From positions 1 to 64,000 of the forward strand of contig RECJ01000115.1 of assembly GCA_007694115.1 (NCBI GenBank): 64,000 nt of DNA. The letters run 5' to 3'. A program made the translations under genes and the position numbers. Source of the DNA: Leptolyngbya sp. DLM2.Bin27 (GTDB lineage Bacteria > Cyanobacteriota > Cyanobacteriia > Phormidesmidales > Phormidesmidaceae). Below the pieces are notes generated by a model. That model saw only the letters and a program-made list of their open reading frames with translations. It was not told the DNA's origin and ran no database searches. Positions 17,493 to 25,702 of this stretch are shown here, piece after piece (the first letter of the stretch is position 1; every line of letters begins with the position of its first letter).

Positions 17493-17620
17493 GCACCAGC
17501 CACAGGGGAGTTTGCATTTACTCTACTGCATGGGTTAAGGCCTATACGCCTGAATCTCACCAGCAGCTGACGGCCCACCTAGGCCGCTGTGCTCACTCTA
17601 AACCGTTGCCCAGGCGATGC

Positions 17621-18292
17621 CTAGGTAAACTGCTGGCTTAGATTGACCGGGTCGTGGACGGTGATCTTCTTCTTATAGATAGAAATCATGCCCTCCTGGC
17701 GCAGATCGCCTAGCAGCCGCGTCACCGTCACCCGAGTCGAGCCAATGGCTTCGGCGATGGCCTGGTGAGATAACTTCAGATCGATGGTGATACCGTCTTG
17801 GCTGGGCACGCCAAAATCGCGGCAGAGAATCAGCAGAAAGCTGACCAGTCGCGACCCCATGTCGCGGTGGGCCAGGGTTTCAATCATCATCTCGGTCTGC
17901 AAAATGCGCGATGACAGACCCCGCAGCATCAGCAGCGCCAGCTCGGGGTTTTCTTCTAGGGCTTGCTCGACCTGCTCGATCGGTACCGACAGCAGCTCGA
18001 CGGGGGTAAAGGCGACGGAGTGATAGAAGCGATCAGACCGGTTGCCGGTGATCAGCGACAGGACGCCAAACACGCTGTTTTCGCGCAGTAGGGCGACGGT
18101 AATCTCTTCTCCAGCCTCGTATACTCGCGACAGTTTGACCGCGCCCTTGAGCAAAAAATAGACCCGCTCAGCCGGATCACCCGGGAAAAAAATAGTCTTG
18201 CCTCGCTCGTAGGACTCAACTACCGGAGGAAACGCTCCCCCGGACAGCTGGCGAAAAACATTGGCAAGGGGCTTATCTTGGGTCACTACCAT
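17621..18292 (-). CDS. ntcA: Global nitrogen regulator NtcA
   Basis: A CRP/FNR-family activator, 223 residues, that binds 2-oxoglutarate and controls nitrogen assimilation genes in cyanobacteria. The cyclic-nucleotide-binding fold occupies residues about 25-120 ([16 protein letters not shown]). The dimer helix follows, and the helix-turn-helix reads [20 protein letters not shown] (about 171-190), the recognition helix for GTA-N8-TAC. The length is exactly that expected. A perfect GTA-N8-TAC site lies about 213 bp upstream (18505-18518), consistent with autoregulation or with regulation of divergent thrC. 128 bp separate it from DUF3084. Confidence 0.98.
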   Translation of the reverse strand: MVVTQDKPLANVFRQLSGGAFPPVVESYERGKTIFFPGDPAERVYFLLKGAVKLSRVYEAGEEITVALLRENSVFGVLSLITGNRSDRFYHSVAFTPVELLSVPIEQVEQALEENPELALLMLRGLSSRILQTEMMIETLAHRDMGSRLVSFLLILCRDFGVPSQDGITIDLKLSHQAIAEAIGSTRVTVTRLLGDLRQEGMISIYKKKITVHDPVNLSQQFT

Positions 18293-18691
18293 AGGGTTCT
18301 GCTAAGAGCATCACAGAAACTACCTGCACCGACTTGGCTAGCTGCGGCCTTAGACCGCATGGCCACATGACTAATACGGAGCACTATTAATACGGAATAC
18401 TATTGGGCACCAAGCATAGAGCAATTTGGCCGGTCTGACATGTCAGATAATGCAAACGTTCCATGACTTTAGATCACTTAACCTTAACTGCCACGGGACT
18501 GTTTGTATAGCACACTACTTTATTGCTCTCCAGAGTTGAATTCTGGCCATCTGCTATACCCGACTCTTTTAGTCGGGTATGTTTGACCAGGTATTGTGAC
18601 TGGTGCTACGGTCTTAACCACAGTCAGAGAAATTTTGGCCGCCGCCCCAGGCACCCCCACCCAGCCGTAGAGAAAGAGTTAGAGAACCGCC
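18293..18691. promoter_or_regulatory. ntcA-thrC divergent regulatory region
   Basis: This 399-bp gap contains a 16-bp tandem duplication with two mismatches (18372-18387/18388-18403, TAATACGG start). It also has a 14-bp palindrome TCTGACATGTCAGA (18434-18447), the NtcA site (18505-18518), and a 10-bp stem with five-base loop ATACCCGACT/AGTCGGGTAT (18556-18580) that would lie in the thrC leader. The density of dyads is much higher than in other gaps and suggests layered control of ntcA. Confidence 0.6.
18505..18518. promoter_or_regulatory. NtcA-binding site GTA-N8-TAC
   Basis: The sequence reads GTATAGCACACTAC, matching the NtcA consensus core exactly. On the ntcA side a TAAGGT hexamer lies 18 bases downstream, somewhat closer than the usual 20-23. 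On the thrC side the first good TANNNT-like box is further away. Autoregulation of ntcA is the simpler reading. Confidence 0.65.
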
Positions 18692-19996
18692 ATGACGCTA
18701 TCCCTTGAACGCTCCGTTGCCACTACCCCCACTTTCTCAGCGCTCAAGTGCCGAGAGTGTGGCGAGACCTACGACTTGGGTGCCAAGCACGTGTGCGAAG
18801 ACGTGTGTTTTGGCCCGCTTGAGGTGGCCTACGACTATGAGGCGATTCGCCAGCGGGTGACCCGTGCCACCATTCAGGCGGGGCCGCTGTCGATCTGGCG
18901 CTACAAAGATTTTCTCCCGGTGACTGGCGAAAACCCCATTGATGTCGGCACCGGCATGACCCCCCTAGTGCGGGCCAACCGCCTGGCGCGGCAGCTGGGC
19001 CTCAAGGAACTCTATATAAAGAACGATGCGGTCAATATGCCCACCCTGAGCTTTAAAGATCGGGTGGTGTCGGTGGCGCTGACCCGGGCGCGGGAACTGG
19101 GCTTTACGACGGTTTCCTGCGCGAGTACGGGCAACTTGGCCAACTCTACCGCTGCGATCGCAGCCCACGCTGGCCTCGACTGCTGTGTCTTTATTCCGGC
19201 CGATCTAGAGGCTGGCAAGGTGCTGGGCACCTTGATCTACAACCCCACGGTGATGGCGGTGCAGGGCAACTACGACCAGGTCAACCGTCTGTGCTCTGAG
19301 GTAGCCAACACCCAGGGCTGGGGCTTTGTCAATATCAACCTGCGCCCCTACTACTCAGAAGGCTCCAAGACCCTGGGCTACGAAGTGGCCGAGCAGCTGG
19401 GCTGGCGCTTGCCCGACCACATTGTCGCTCCCCTGGCCTCGGGTTCGCTGTTTACCAAGATCTACAAGGGCTTCCAAGAATTTGTGAAGGTGGGCCTAGT
19501 TGACGACAAGCCGGTGCGCTTCAGCGGTGCCCAGGCCGAAGGCTGCTCTCCTATTTCCCAGGCCTTCAAAGAGGGCCGCGACTTTGTCACCCCGGTGAAG
19601 CCCAACACCATCGCCAAGTCAATTGCCATTGGCAACCCCGCCGACGGCATTTACGCCCTCGACATTGCCCGCAAGACCAACGGCAACATCGAAGATGTCA
19701 CCGATGCCGAGATCATCGCCGGCATGAAGCTGCTGGCCGAAACCGAAGGCATCTTTACCGAAACCGCTGGGGGCACTACCATTGCGGTGCTCAAAAAGCT
19801 GGTGGAAGCGGGTAAAATCAACCCTGACGAGTCGACGGTGGTCTACATCACCGGCAACGGCCTTAAGACCCAAGAAGCCATTCAGGGCTACATTGGCGAA
19901 CCCTTCACCATCGAGCCCAAGCTAGACAGCTTTGAGCGCGCCCTAGAGCGCTCTCGCACCCTAGAGCGCCTAGAGTGGCAGCAGTTGTCGGTGTAG
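18692..19996 (+). CDS. thrC: Threonine synthase
   Basis: Converts O-phosphohomoserine to threonine with PLP. The 434-residue protein starts with a CxxC-type N-terminal segment (LKCRECGETYDLGAKHVC) seen in plant/cyanobacterial-type threonine synthases. The PLP lysine is in LSFKDRVV (about residue 125), followed by STGNLANSTAA and, near the C-terminus, the phosphate-side ETAGGTT motif. The length and start (ATG 18692) are typical. Downstream on the same strand, 161 bp away after a heptad array, is a MoaD/ThiS-like carrier protein, a recurrent neighbour of thrC. The upstream region has an NtcA site. Confidence 0.96.
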   Translation: MTLSLERSVATTPTFSALKCRECGETYDLGAKHVCEDVCFGPLEVAYDYEAIRQRVTRATIQAGPLSIWRYKDFLPVTGENPIDVGTGMTPLVRANRLARQLGLKELYIKNDAVNMPTLSFKDRVVSVALTRARELGFTTVSCASTGNLANSTAAIAAHAGLDCCVFIPADLEAGKVLGTLIYNPTVMAVQGNYDQVNRLCSEVANTQGWGFVNINLRPYYSEGSKTLGYEVAEQLGWRLPDHIVAPLASGSLFTKIYKGFQEFVKVGLVDDKPVRFSGAQAEGCSPISQAFKEGRDFVTPVKPNTIAKSIAIGNPADGIYALDIARKTNGNIEDVTDAEIIAGMKLLAETEGIFTETAGGTTIAVLKKLVEAGKINPDESTVVYITGNGLKTQEAIQGYIGEPFTIEPKLDSFERALERSRTLERLEWQQLSV

Positions 19997-20120
19997 GGGT
20001 TTACGGTTTGCGGTGTAAGGTGCGAGATTTGTGGTGTAAGGGACCAGGCGAGTTCTTCTCCCCCCACCGTTGACTACAGGCCGCAGACCTTAAACCCTGC
20101 ACCGTAAACCCTGTACCCTC
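19997..20120. repeat. Heptanucleotide array between thrC and moaD-like gene
   Basis: G-rich units (GGTTTAC, GGTGTAAG) give way to complementary C-rich units (CCTTAAACC, CCGTAAACC), the same inverted layout as at 7379-7506. It begins directly at the thrC stop codon. Confidence 0.7.
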
Positions 20121-20157
20121 CAATCCCTAGGTTTTTTAATTCACGTTACTGACTGCT

Positions 20158-20433
20158 ATGGCTGTAAAAGTACTCATTCCCACCCCGCTGCAAAAGTTCA
20201 CCAAAGATCAAGCCACCATTGAGTGCGAGGGCGGCAATATCATCGAGCTGCTAGATGCTCTAGAAACTAGCTGCCCCGGCATTAAAGCGCGGCTCTGCGA
20301 TGACACTGGCGAGCTGCGTCGCTTCATCAATTTCTACGTCAATAGCGAAGATATTCGCTTTCTCGACGGCAAAGATACCCCCCTCGGCGATGGGGACGAA
20401 GTCAGCATTGTGCCCGCCGTCGCTGGTGGCTGA
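20158..20433 (+). CDS. MoaD/ThiS-family ubiquitin-like carrier protein
   Basis: A 91-residue beta-grasp protein ending in Gly-Gly (SIVPAVAGG), the C-terminus that MoaD/ThiS relatives use for adenylation and thiocarboxylation. The core includes IPTPLQKFT, a hydrophobic helix around IIELLDALE, and the [11 protein letters not shown]...[11 protein letters not shown] strand pair. Relatives donate sulfur in molybdopterin, thiamine or cysteine/homocysteine synthesis. Its place directly after threonine synthase suggests a link to phosphohomoserine or sulfur-amino-acid metabolism rather than molybdopterin; this is inference. ATG start with no strong Shine-Dalgarno, and a 160-bp spacer that could hold its own promoter. 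Confidence 0.88.
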   Translation: MAVKVLIPTPLQKFTKDQATIECEGGNIIELLDALETSCPGIKARLCDDTGELRRFINFYVNSEDIRFLDGKDTPLGDGDEVSIVPAVAGG

Positions 20434-20491
20434 GGCACCCTACCCCAGGCGTGACTGGCCCCAGGCACCCATTAACAGAGCCAAATCACCT

Positions 20492-20529
20492 CTGAGCACC
20501 GCAGCGGCCCCAGCTCCTGCGGTGCTCAG
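20492..20529. terminator. Bidirectional hairpin between convergent genes
   Basis: A perfect 13-bp stem CTGAGCACCGCAG/CTGCGGTGCTCAG with a 12-base loop lies between the moaD-like gene and the convergent phosphatase. It overlaps the last few bases of the latter. It lacks a T run, so it may stall or protect transcript ends rather than be a canonical terminator. Confidence 0.55.
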
Positions 20530-21083
20530 GTTTGAGCTGCATCAAAGCGGCAGATAAAATCTCGCTGGGCAGCGACGCCCAAGGCCCCCGATCGCACCTG
20601 CTGAACGGCTGCGATCGCAGCCTCAGCGCTGTAGCCCAGCTTCACCAGACAGGCTGCCACCACCGTTCCGGTGCGTCCGGTACCGCCCCGACAGTGCACC
20701 GCCACGGTTTCGCCCGCCGCCGTAGCCGCCAAAATGCGCTCGACTAAAGCGTTGAACGCCTCTAGAGAAGTCGGCAGATCGTCGTCTACGATGGGTAAGT
20801 TTTCTGTGGTTAGCTCCAGCGCCTGGGCATCGTCTAGGAGCGTGGCAATGCCTAGGTCGTCGAGTTCGTCAGCCCCTAGCAGGCAAACCAGACGGTCGAC
20901 GCCATAGTGCTGCTTGAGTCGGTTTAAGTCAGCCTGTAAATCTCGCCGCCAGACGGTTTTGCTGTCTTCATCCTGACGACCGGGGGCAATGGTCAAACCA
21001 ATTTTTCCCGGATGTTGCAGGTGATCAGGGGTTAAAAAGTCTACGGCCAAGGGCAGAGTTTCAGAGGTATGAATCGGTTTCAT
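20526..21083 (-). CDS. Dual-specificity/CDKN3-like protein phosphatase
   Basis: A 185-residue cysteine phosphatase. The signature HCRGGTGRTG (Cys at about residue 131) fits HCxxGxxRT of dual-specificity phosphatases. The upstream acid is likely within the TLLDDAQ...LPIVDDDLPT region. The N-terminal LPLAVDFLTPDHLQHPGKIGLTIAPGR matches the cyclin-dependent kinase inhibitor 3-type group found in bacteria. The substrate is unknown; a phosphoprotein or inositol phosphate is possible. The gene is monocistronic and converges with the MoaD-like gene. Confidence 0.87.
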   Translation of the reverse strand: MKPIHTSETLPLAVDFLTPDHLQHPGKIGLTIAPGRQDEDSKTVWRRDLQADLNRLKQHYGVDRLVCLLGADELDDLGIATLLDDAQALELTTENLPIVDDDLPTSLEAFNALVERILAATAAGETVAVHCRGGTGRTGTVVAACLVKLGYSAEAAIAAVQQVRSGALGVAAQRDFICRFDAAQT

Positions 21084-21149
21084 CGGTAAGGGGCGGGGGG
21101 CAATCAGCTGACCAGATGCCCGTAGACTAACAGATCGGCTCAGATACTG

Positions 21150-21370
21150 TCAGTTGCTTTGACATGCTCCCCGACCTAAAGGCACGGGGATTCTCCGGCT
21201 AGGCGAACAACCTAAGTTGCTCACTGTACGGATGGCTAGACGGTTCAACGGACATTGCTGGCAAGCCAGTCTTACACGTCCTCCCCGCCCATTAAAGTCG
21301 GCATGCCCTGCCGCTGATGCAATTTTACCATTCTTGTGCCTTAAAGGGCAGGGCTTGAAACCCATCGCAT
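21150..21370 (-). mobile_element. IS200/IS605-type remnant: tnpB 3' fragment and right end
   Basis: Reading on the minus strand there is a 71-codon open frame with a TnpB-tail-like segment (AGHADFNGRGGRVRLACQQC), i.e. the degenerate zinc-ribbon end. The end-proximal hairpin CCCCGTGCCTTTAGGTCGGGG follows, and then CATGTCAA, the pattern seen at right ends of cyanobacterial IS605-family elements. In intact elements this region is also the scaffold of the TnpB guide RNA. No transposase tnpA or tnpB catalytic core remains, so the element is dead. The rest of the 306-bp gap (21084-21149, 21371-21389) shows nothing else. Confidence 0.55.
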
Positions 21371-21389
21371 CTTGGTCAGCCTTGGCCAG

Positions 21390-22511
21390 CTAGCGACGGC
21401 GACCTCCTGTACCCCGGCGATTTCCTCGGCGCATCGTGCCAACAATGGCAACCACAGACCCCAAGATCACCGCAACCGGGTGAGGCGATGACGTTGAACC
21501 CTGCCCTTTTCGCAACGATGAATGACGACGGTGTGGTTGCGGAACAGACGCTGGGTCTGCGGTAGCCTCTGACTGATGGCGCGCAATTGCCTCCACCTGT
21601 TGATTGCGGGGAATGCCCTGCTGCACCCGCCCGTCGTCGGTCAGCGACACCGCATGTTCAGCCGGGCGGATATGAGAGCCGTGGCGGCGAGTGTAGACCT
21701 GGGTAAACTCTGCGCCAAACAACAGTATCTGCGCAGAATAAAACACCCAAACCAGCAAAACCACGAGCGAACCAGCGGCACCGTAGGCCGAACCGACCGC
21801 AGCATTGCCCAAATAAAGCCCAATTAAGGTGCGGCCAATGGTAAACAACAAAGCCGTTACGGCGGCCCCAATCCAAACATCGCTCCAGACGATTTTGACA
21901 TCGGGTAAGACCTTATAGATCGCCGCAAACAGCAGGGTAATCACCCCAAAGGAAATTAAGAAATTGATGAATTCCCACAGCGCCGCCATACCTGGGGCAA
22001 TGCCAGACACATAGGTGCCAGCACCAGCCACAGCCGCACTAATCACCAAGGAAACCAGCAGCAAAAATGCAATAATCAGCACCATGCCAAAGGACAAAAA
22101 GCGCGACCGGACAAAATTGGCTATGCCCTGACCTGGCTTGGGCGCAACTTCCCAAATCGTGTTTAACGCATCCTGCAGTTGAGCAAACACCCCTGAAGCG
22201 CCAAATAGCAGGGTGACAACGCCAATAATGGTGGCAACTAGTCCTCCCTGGGCCTGGTTGGCATTGGCAATCATGCTTTCAACCGCCGCTGCCCCCTCTG
22301 GCCCCATCAAGCCTTGAATCTGATCGACAATTTGCCCCCTAGCGGCCTCTTCACCAAAAAAAATCGCCGCCACTGAAATTGCGATGATCAGTAGCGGAGC
22401 AATAGAGAAAACCGTAAAGTAGGCCAATGCTGCTGCTAATCGAGAGACTTTGTCTTCTCCCCATTCCTTAAAGGTTTCTTTGAACAGGGGCACGAATGCA
22501 GAGACTTTCAT
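21390..22511 (-). CDS. YihY/virulence factor BrkB-family membrane protein
   Basis: A 373-residue inner-membrane protein with six predicted helices. Family motifs include FKETFKEWGEDKVSRLAAALAYFTVFSIAPLL (residues about 10-41) and LLFGASGVFAQLQDALNTIW (about 101-120). The C-terminal ~80 residues after the last helix are hydrophilic (HGSHIRPAEHAV) and end in a short hydrophobic, Gly/Arg-rich tail. The family is often annotated as ribonuclease BN in error; the function is uncertain. The ATG at 22511 opens directly on the conserved N-terminus. A MITE lies immediately upstream (22552-22654). Confidence 0.9.
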   Translation of the reverse strand: MKVSAFVPLFKETFKEWGEDKVSRLAAALAYFTVFSIAPLLIIAISVAAIFFGEEAARGQIVDQIQGLMGPEGAAAVESMIANANQAQGGLVATIIGVVTLLFGASGVFAQLQDALNTIWEVAPKPGQGIANFVRSRFLSFGMVLIIAFLLLVSLVISAAVAGAGTYVSGIAPGMAALWEFINFLISFGVITLLFAAIYKVLPDVKIVWSDVWIGAAVTALLFTIGRTLIGLYLGNAAVGSAYGAAGSLVVLLVWVFYSAQILLFGAEFTQVYTRRHGSHIRPAEHAVSLTDDGRVQQGIPRNQQVEAIARHQSEATADPASVPQPHRRHSSLRKGQGSTSSPHPVAVILGSVVAIVGTMRRGNRRGTGGRRR

Positions 22512-22551
22512 AGCTTTGGCGGAAAAGAGAAGTTTTAGGTCAGCGATCTAA

Positions 22552-22654
22552 TACGAAATCCTGTCTGGCTACCCCCGATTCCTCAGGGCAAACAGCCGTT
22601 TTCCCCTACAGGTTGGCCTGTTAGGTATCGGGGGTATGGAATTCAGATTCGGTA
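22552..22654. mobile_element. 103-bp MITE, copy 2
   Basis: Same length as copy 1 at 8600-8702. Left end TACGAAATCC, right end GATTCGGTA, sharing the CTACCCCCGAT arm; flanked by TAA at 22549-22551 and 22655-22657. It sits in the promoter region of the BrkB gene. The remainder of this 359-bp gap holds the inverted repeat and terminator listed next. Confidence 0.85.
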
Positions 22655-22726
22655 TAATTTGCACCAACCTATCAAATTGACTATTTTTTCGCGTCTGCCC
22701 ACAGAGATACAGCGGCTCACATTGGG

Positions 22727-22782
22727 TTTTTATCTGCCGTTGATTTTGCTGAGTTGTCAACAAAATCAACGGCAGATAAAAA
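22727..22782. repeat. Perfect 22-bp inverted repeat downstream of ftsH
   Basis: Arms 22727-22748 (starting TTTTTATCTGCCG) and 22761-22782 are perfectly complementary across a 12-base loop. On either strand the stem ends in a run of T, so it could act as a terminator in both directions, or be a recently acquired palindrome. It abuts the ftsH terminator. Confidence 0.75.
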
Positions 22783-22807
22783 AAGAGACGCCCCTAGGAC
22801 GCCTCTT
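22778..22807 (-). terminator. Rho-independent terminator of ftsH
   Basis: On the minus strand an AAGAGGCGTCC...GGGGCGTCTCTT stem (two G-T pairs) is followed by seven T residues. It is placed about 65 bases after the ftsH stop codon. Confidence 0.88.
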
Positions 22808-22870
22808 GTCATTTAAGTGATCTCAAGTTGTTAGCGATCGCAACTCGCCAGCAAAGCAAACAATCTCGGT

Positions 22871-24712
22871 CTAGATGATGGCAGCCATGCTGACATCATT
22901 GGTGGCCAGCAGCTGCTGTAGCTCTTCAGAGTCCACGGTTTCTTTATCGACCAGCATGTGGGCCAGCTGATCGAGCACGTGGCGGTTGCTGGTGAGCACC
23001 TGCTTGGCGCGGGTGTAGGCCTGATCAACTAGGCCTCTCACCTCAGAGTCGATGGTGGCAGCGGTTTCTTCAGAGAAATCGCGCTCGGCGGAAATGTCGC
23101 GCCCCAGGAACATATTGCCCTGCTGGCGGCCAAGGGCCACGGGGCCAAGCTTGTCGCTCATGCCAAAGCGGGTGACCATCTGACGGGCGACACGGGCCAC
23201 CTGCTGGAGGTCGTTAGAGGCACCCGTGGTGACTTCTTCTTCACCAAAGATAATTTCTTCAGCGATCCGGCCACCGAGGGCCACGGCCATCTGGTTTTGC
23301 AGATAGGAGCGGGAGTAGAGCCCTGACTCCAGACGGTCTTCGCTGGGGGTAAACCAGGTCAGACCACCGGCCCGACCACGGGGGATGATGCTGATTTTTT
23401 GTACCGGGTCGTAGTCGGGCATCAGGGCACCGACTAGGGCATGACCGGCTTCGTGGTAAGCGACTAGCTCCTTGCGCTTTTCGCTCATCACCCGGTCTTT
23501 CTTCTCGGGGCCAGCCAGCACCCGGTCGATGGCATCATTGACCTCATCCATGGAGATTTCGGTCAGGTTGCGGCGGGCGGCGAGAATGGCGGCTTCGTTC
23601 AGCAGGTTAGACAGGTCGGCCCCGGTAAAGCCAGGGGTGCGACGGGCGATCTTCTGCAGGTCGACATCCTTAGAGAAGGTCTTGCCGCGAGCGTGGACGT
23701 TGAGGATTTCGAGCCGACCGGCGTAGTCTGGGCGATCGACCACCACCTGACGGTCAAAGCGACCGGGACGCAGCAGGGCGGCGTCAAGCACATCGGGGCG
23801 GTTGGTGGCGGCAATGATGATGATGCCGGTATTGCCCTCAAAGCCATCCATCTCGGTGAGCAGCTGGTTGAGGGTCTGCTCGCGCTCGTCGTTGCCGCCG
23901 CCGAGGCCTGCGCCCCGCTGGCGACCGACGGCGTCAATCTCGTCGATAAATACGATACAGGGGGCGTTGGCCTTGGCCTGCTCAAACAGGTCGCGGACGC
24001 GGGAGGCACCCACACCAACAAACATTTCAACAAACTCAGAACCGGAGATCGAGAAGAAGGGTACCCCGGCTTCGCCCGCTACGGCCTTGGCCAGCAGGGT
24101 CTTACCGGTACCGGGAGGGCCAACTAGCAGCACCCCCTTGGGAATCTTCGCGCCGACGGCGGTGAAGCGGTCGGCATTTTTGAGGAAATCGACAACTTCG
24201 GTCAGCTCTAGTTTGGCCTGCTCAATACCGGCCACGTCGCCAAAGGTGACCTGGGTTTGCGGCTCCATCTGCACCCGGGCTTTGGATTTGCCAAAGTTCA
24301 TCGCCTGGTTGCCGGGGCCACTCTGGGCGCGGCGCAGCACAAAGAACAGCACCCCCAGCAGCAAGATCGGGATCAGCAGCGTGCTAAAGGCGCGCACCCA
24401 GACACTATCGTCGTTTTGAGGGGTGACGATGATGTCGACGTTGTTGGTTTCCAGGGTGCTAATCAGCTCCTGGTCGTTGGGCAGGTTGACAATCACCTGG
24501 CCGTTGCCCTCTGGGTCTGTAAATCGAGCGCGGGTGCGATCGGCGCTGATGCTGACGCGCTCGATCTGATTATTTTGCACTGCGTCTAGGAACTGGCTGT
24601 AGCGCCAGGTCTGGGTTTCAGGGCCAGAACCGTCAAAAATTGCGGTTGCCAGGGCAATGACTACTACGACCAGCAGGGCGTATAGGCCTGCATTTCTCCA
24701 CCGTTTGTTCAC
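22871..24712 (-). CDS. ftsH: ATP-dependent zinc metalloprotease FtsH
   Basis: A membrane AAA protease, 613 residues. Two transmembrane helices (about 9-26 and 108-126) flank the extracytoplasmic domain. The AAA module has Walker A GPPGTGKT (about 200-207), Walker [12 protein letters not shown] and [22 protein letters not shown]. The zinc site is HEAGH (about 419-423) with the distal Asp in TGASNDL. It degrades misfolded and damaged membrane proteins; cyanobacterial FtsH complexes turn over photodamaged D1. The N-terminus [14 protein letters not shown] and length suggest the FtsH3-type subunit, which is tentative. The start is GTG. A 15-bp tandem duplication (24774-24803) lies upstream. Confidence 0.97.
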   Translation of the reverse strand: MNKRWRNAGLYALLVVVVIALATAIFDGSGPETQTWRYSQFLDAVQNNQIERVSISADRTRARFTDPEGNGQVIVNLPNDQELISTLETNNVDIIVTPQNDDSVWVRAFSTLLIPILLLGVLFFVLRRAQSGPGNQAMNFGKSKARVQMEPQTQVTFGDVAGIEQAKLELTEVVDFLKNADRFTAVGAKIPKGVLLVGPPGTGKTLLAKAVAGEAGVPFFSISGSEFVEMFVGVGASRVRDLFEQAKANAPCIVFIDEIDAVGRQRGAGLGGGNDEREQTLNQLLTEMDGFEGNTGIIIIAATNRPDVLDAALLRPGRFDRQVVVDRPDYAGRLEILNVHARGKTFSKDVDLQKIARRTPGFTGADLSNLLNEAAILAARRNLTEISMDEVNDAIDRVLAGPEKKDRVMSEKRKELVAYHEAGHALVGALMPDYDPVQKISIIPRGRAGGLTWFTPSEDRLESGLYSRSYLQNQMAVALGGRIAEEIIFGEEEVTTGASNDLQQVARVARQMVTRFGMSDKLGPVALGRQQGNMFLGRDISAERDFSEETAATIDSEVRGLVDQAYTRAKQVLTSNRHVLDQLAHMLVDKETVDSEELQQLLATNDVSMAAII

Positions 24713-24773
24713 CGGGCTAATGCCTCCACTTACTTCTGAGAATGAAACGCTGCTCAGGAACCGTTGCTCGATG

Positions 24774-24803
24774 ACTGATTCTGAGACTACTGATTCTGAG
24801 ACT
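24774..24803. repeat. 15-bp tandem duplication upstream of ftsH
   Basis: ACTGATTCTGAGACT occurs twice head to tail about 60-90 bp before the ftsH start codon, inside the pabC-ftsH spacer. It may alter the 5' leader or a promoter element. Confidence 0.7.
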
Positions 24804-24894
24804 GATGTTTAAACGAACGTCAATGATTAGAAAGATATTAACTTATGTTAACGCTATCTGTCGGATTGAGCTAATCAGATGCCGAAATTAGGGC

Positions 24895-25695
24895 TTAAAC
24901 GTCCTGAAAGGCTGTCCGCAAAGCCTCTAGGCTGGGGTGTTGCGGGTCAAGTTCTAGTCTACTGCGATCGCCTAGAACTGTGTGAATTGGCACCACCTGC
25001 ACCGCTGAGTTGCTGTAGGCCAGCGCCTCAAACCGCTGGGTTATCCCCGGTGGCCAAGGGGCTTGATTAACCCGTTTTCCCTGCCGTCTCAGGTGGTCAA
25101 GCAGGTGCGATCGCGCGATTCCCGGCAGCAGGCCTGCCCCTAGGCCAGGGGTGTGCCACTGGCCATTGGCCCAGCCCCAGAGGTTGCCGGTGCTGGTTTC
25201 GAGCCACTGGCCCTGGGCATTGACCAAGATGGCTTCTCTAGCACCGTGCCGCTGGGCCGCTTGCAGGGCCAGCCAGGCTCCCAGGTAGTTGCCGGTTTTG
25301 TGGCCGGGCAGGGGGCGACTGTAGGTTTCGCCCTGGGCCACCCAGACGGCAATACCTGCGGTTTGGATTTGATCTAAATCTGCGGGCAGATTGCGCCCTG
25401 TCACCAGTTCGCGACCGTCGGGGAAACAGGTGACTCTGACCACGGGGTAGGCATGGGATAAGGTTTCGGCCCCCTGGCGTACCCCCTGCCAGTCGGGGTG
25501 GGGCCAGCCAAAGTCTTGTAGGGCCTGGGTGAGGCGCTGGCGGTGGGCGGTCCAGGCGGTGAGGGGATGGTCGAGGCTGCCTCCGTAGACCCGCAGGGTG
25601 GTGAACACCGTCGCCCCGTAGAGTAGCGCGGGGTCGTTGGCGGCCAGGGTGAGGGCGGCGTCGGGGGAGTAGGTGCCGTTAAACCAGTGGGCCAT
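24895..25695 (-). CDS. pabC: Class IV aminotransferase, probable aminodeoxychorismate lyase
   Basis: A 266-residue fold-type IV PLP enzyme. The N-terminal FNGTYSPDAALTLAANDPALLYGATVFTTLR region, the PLP lysine in GHKTGNYLGAW (about residue 140) and the LETSTGNLWGW motif (about 174-184) fit 4-amino-4-deoxychorismate lyase, which makes p-aminobenzoate for folate. Branched-chain or D-amino-acid aminotransferase cannot be excluded on sequence alone. The ATG at 25695 is chosen because it starts the conserved fold; the longer upstream frame reads antisense-like Pro/Arg sequence. It lies 7 bp after the amidase stop, so the two form an operon. Confidence 0.8.
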   Translation of the reverse strand: MAHWFNGTYSPDAALTLAANDPALLYGATVFTTLRVYGGSLDHPLTAWTAHRQRLTQALQDFGWPHPDWQGVRQGAETLSHAYPVVRVTCFPDGRELVTGRNLPADLDQIQTAGIAVWVAQGETYSRPLPGHKTGNYLGAWLALQAAQRHGAREAILVNAQGQWLETSTGNLWGWANGQWHTPGLGAGLLPGIARSHLLDHLRRQGKRVNQAPWPPGITQRFEALAYSNSAVQVVPIHTVLGDRSRLELDPQHPSLEALRTAFQDV

Positions 25696-25702
25696 GTGCC
25701 CC

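Noticed and set aside
18556-18580. Hairpin in the thrC leader considered as a terminator or riboswitch
   Set aside because: No T run follows and no known riboswitch motif is recognisable; kept only as a stem-loop.
23802-24419. A 205-codon plus-strand open frame opposite ftsH
   Set aside because: Ser/Pro/Arg-rich antisense translation without domain features; FtsH is certain on the other strand.
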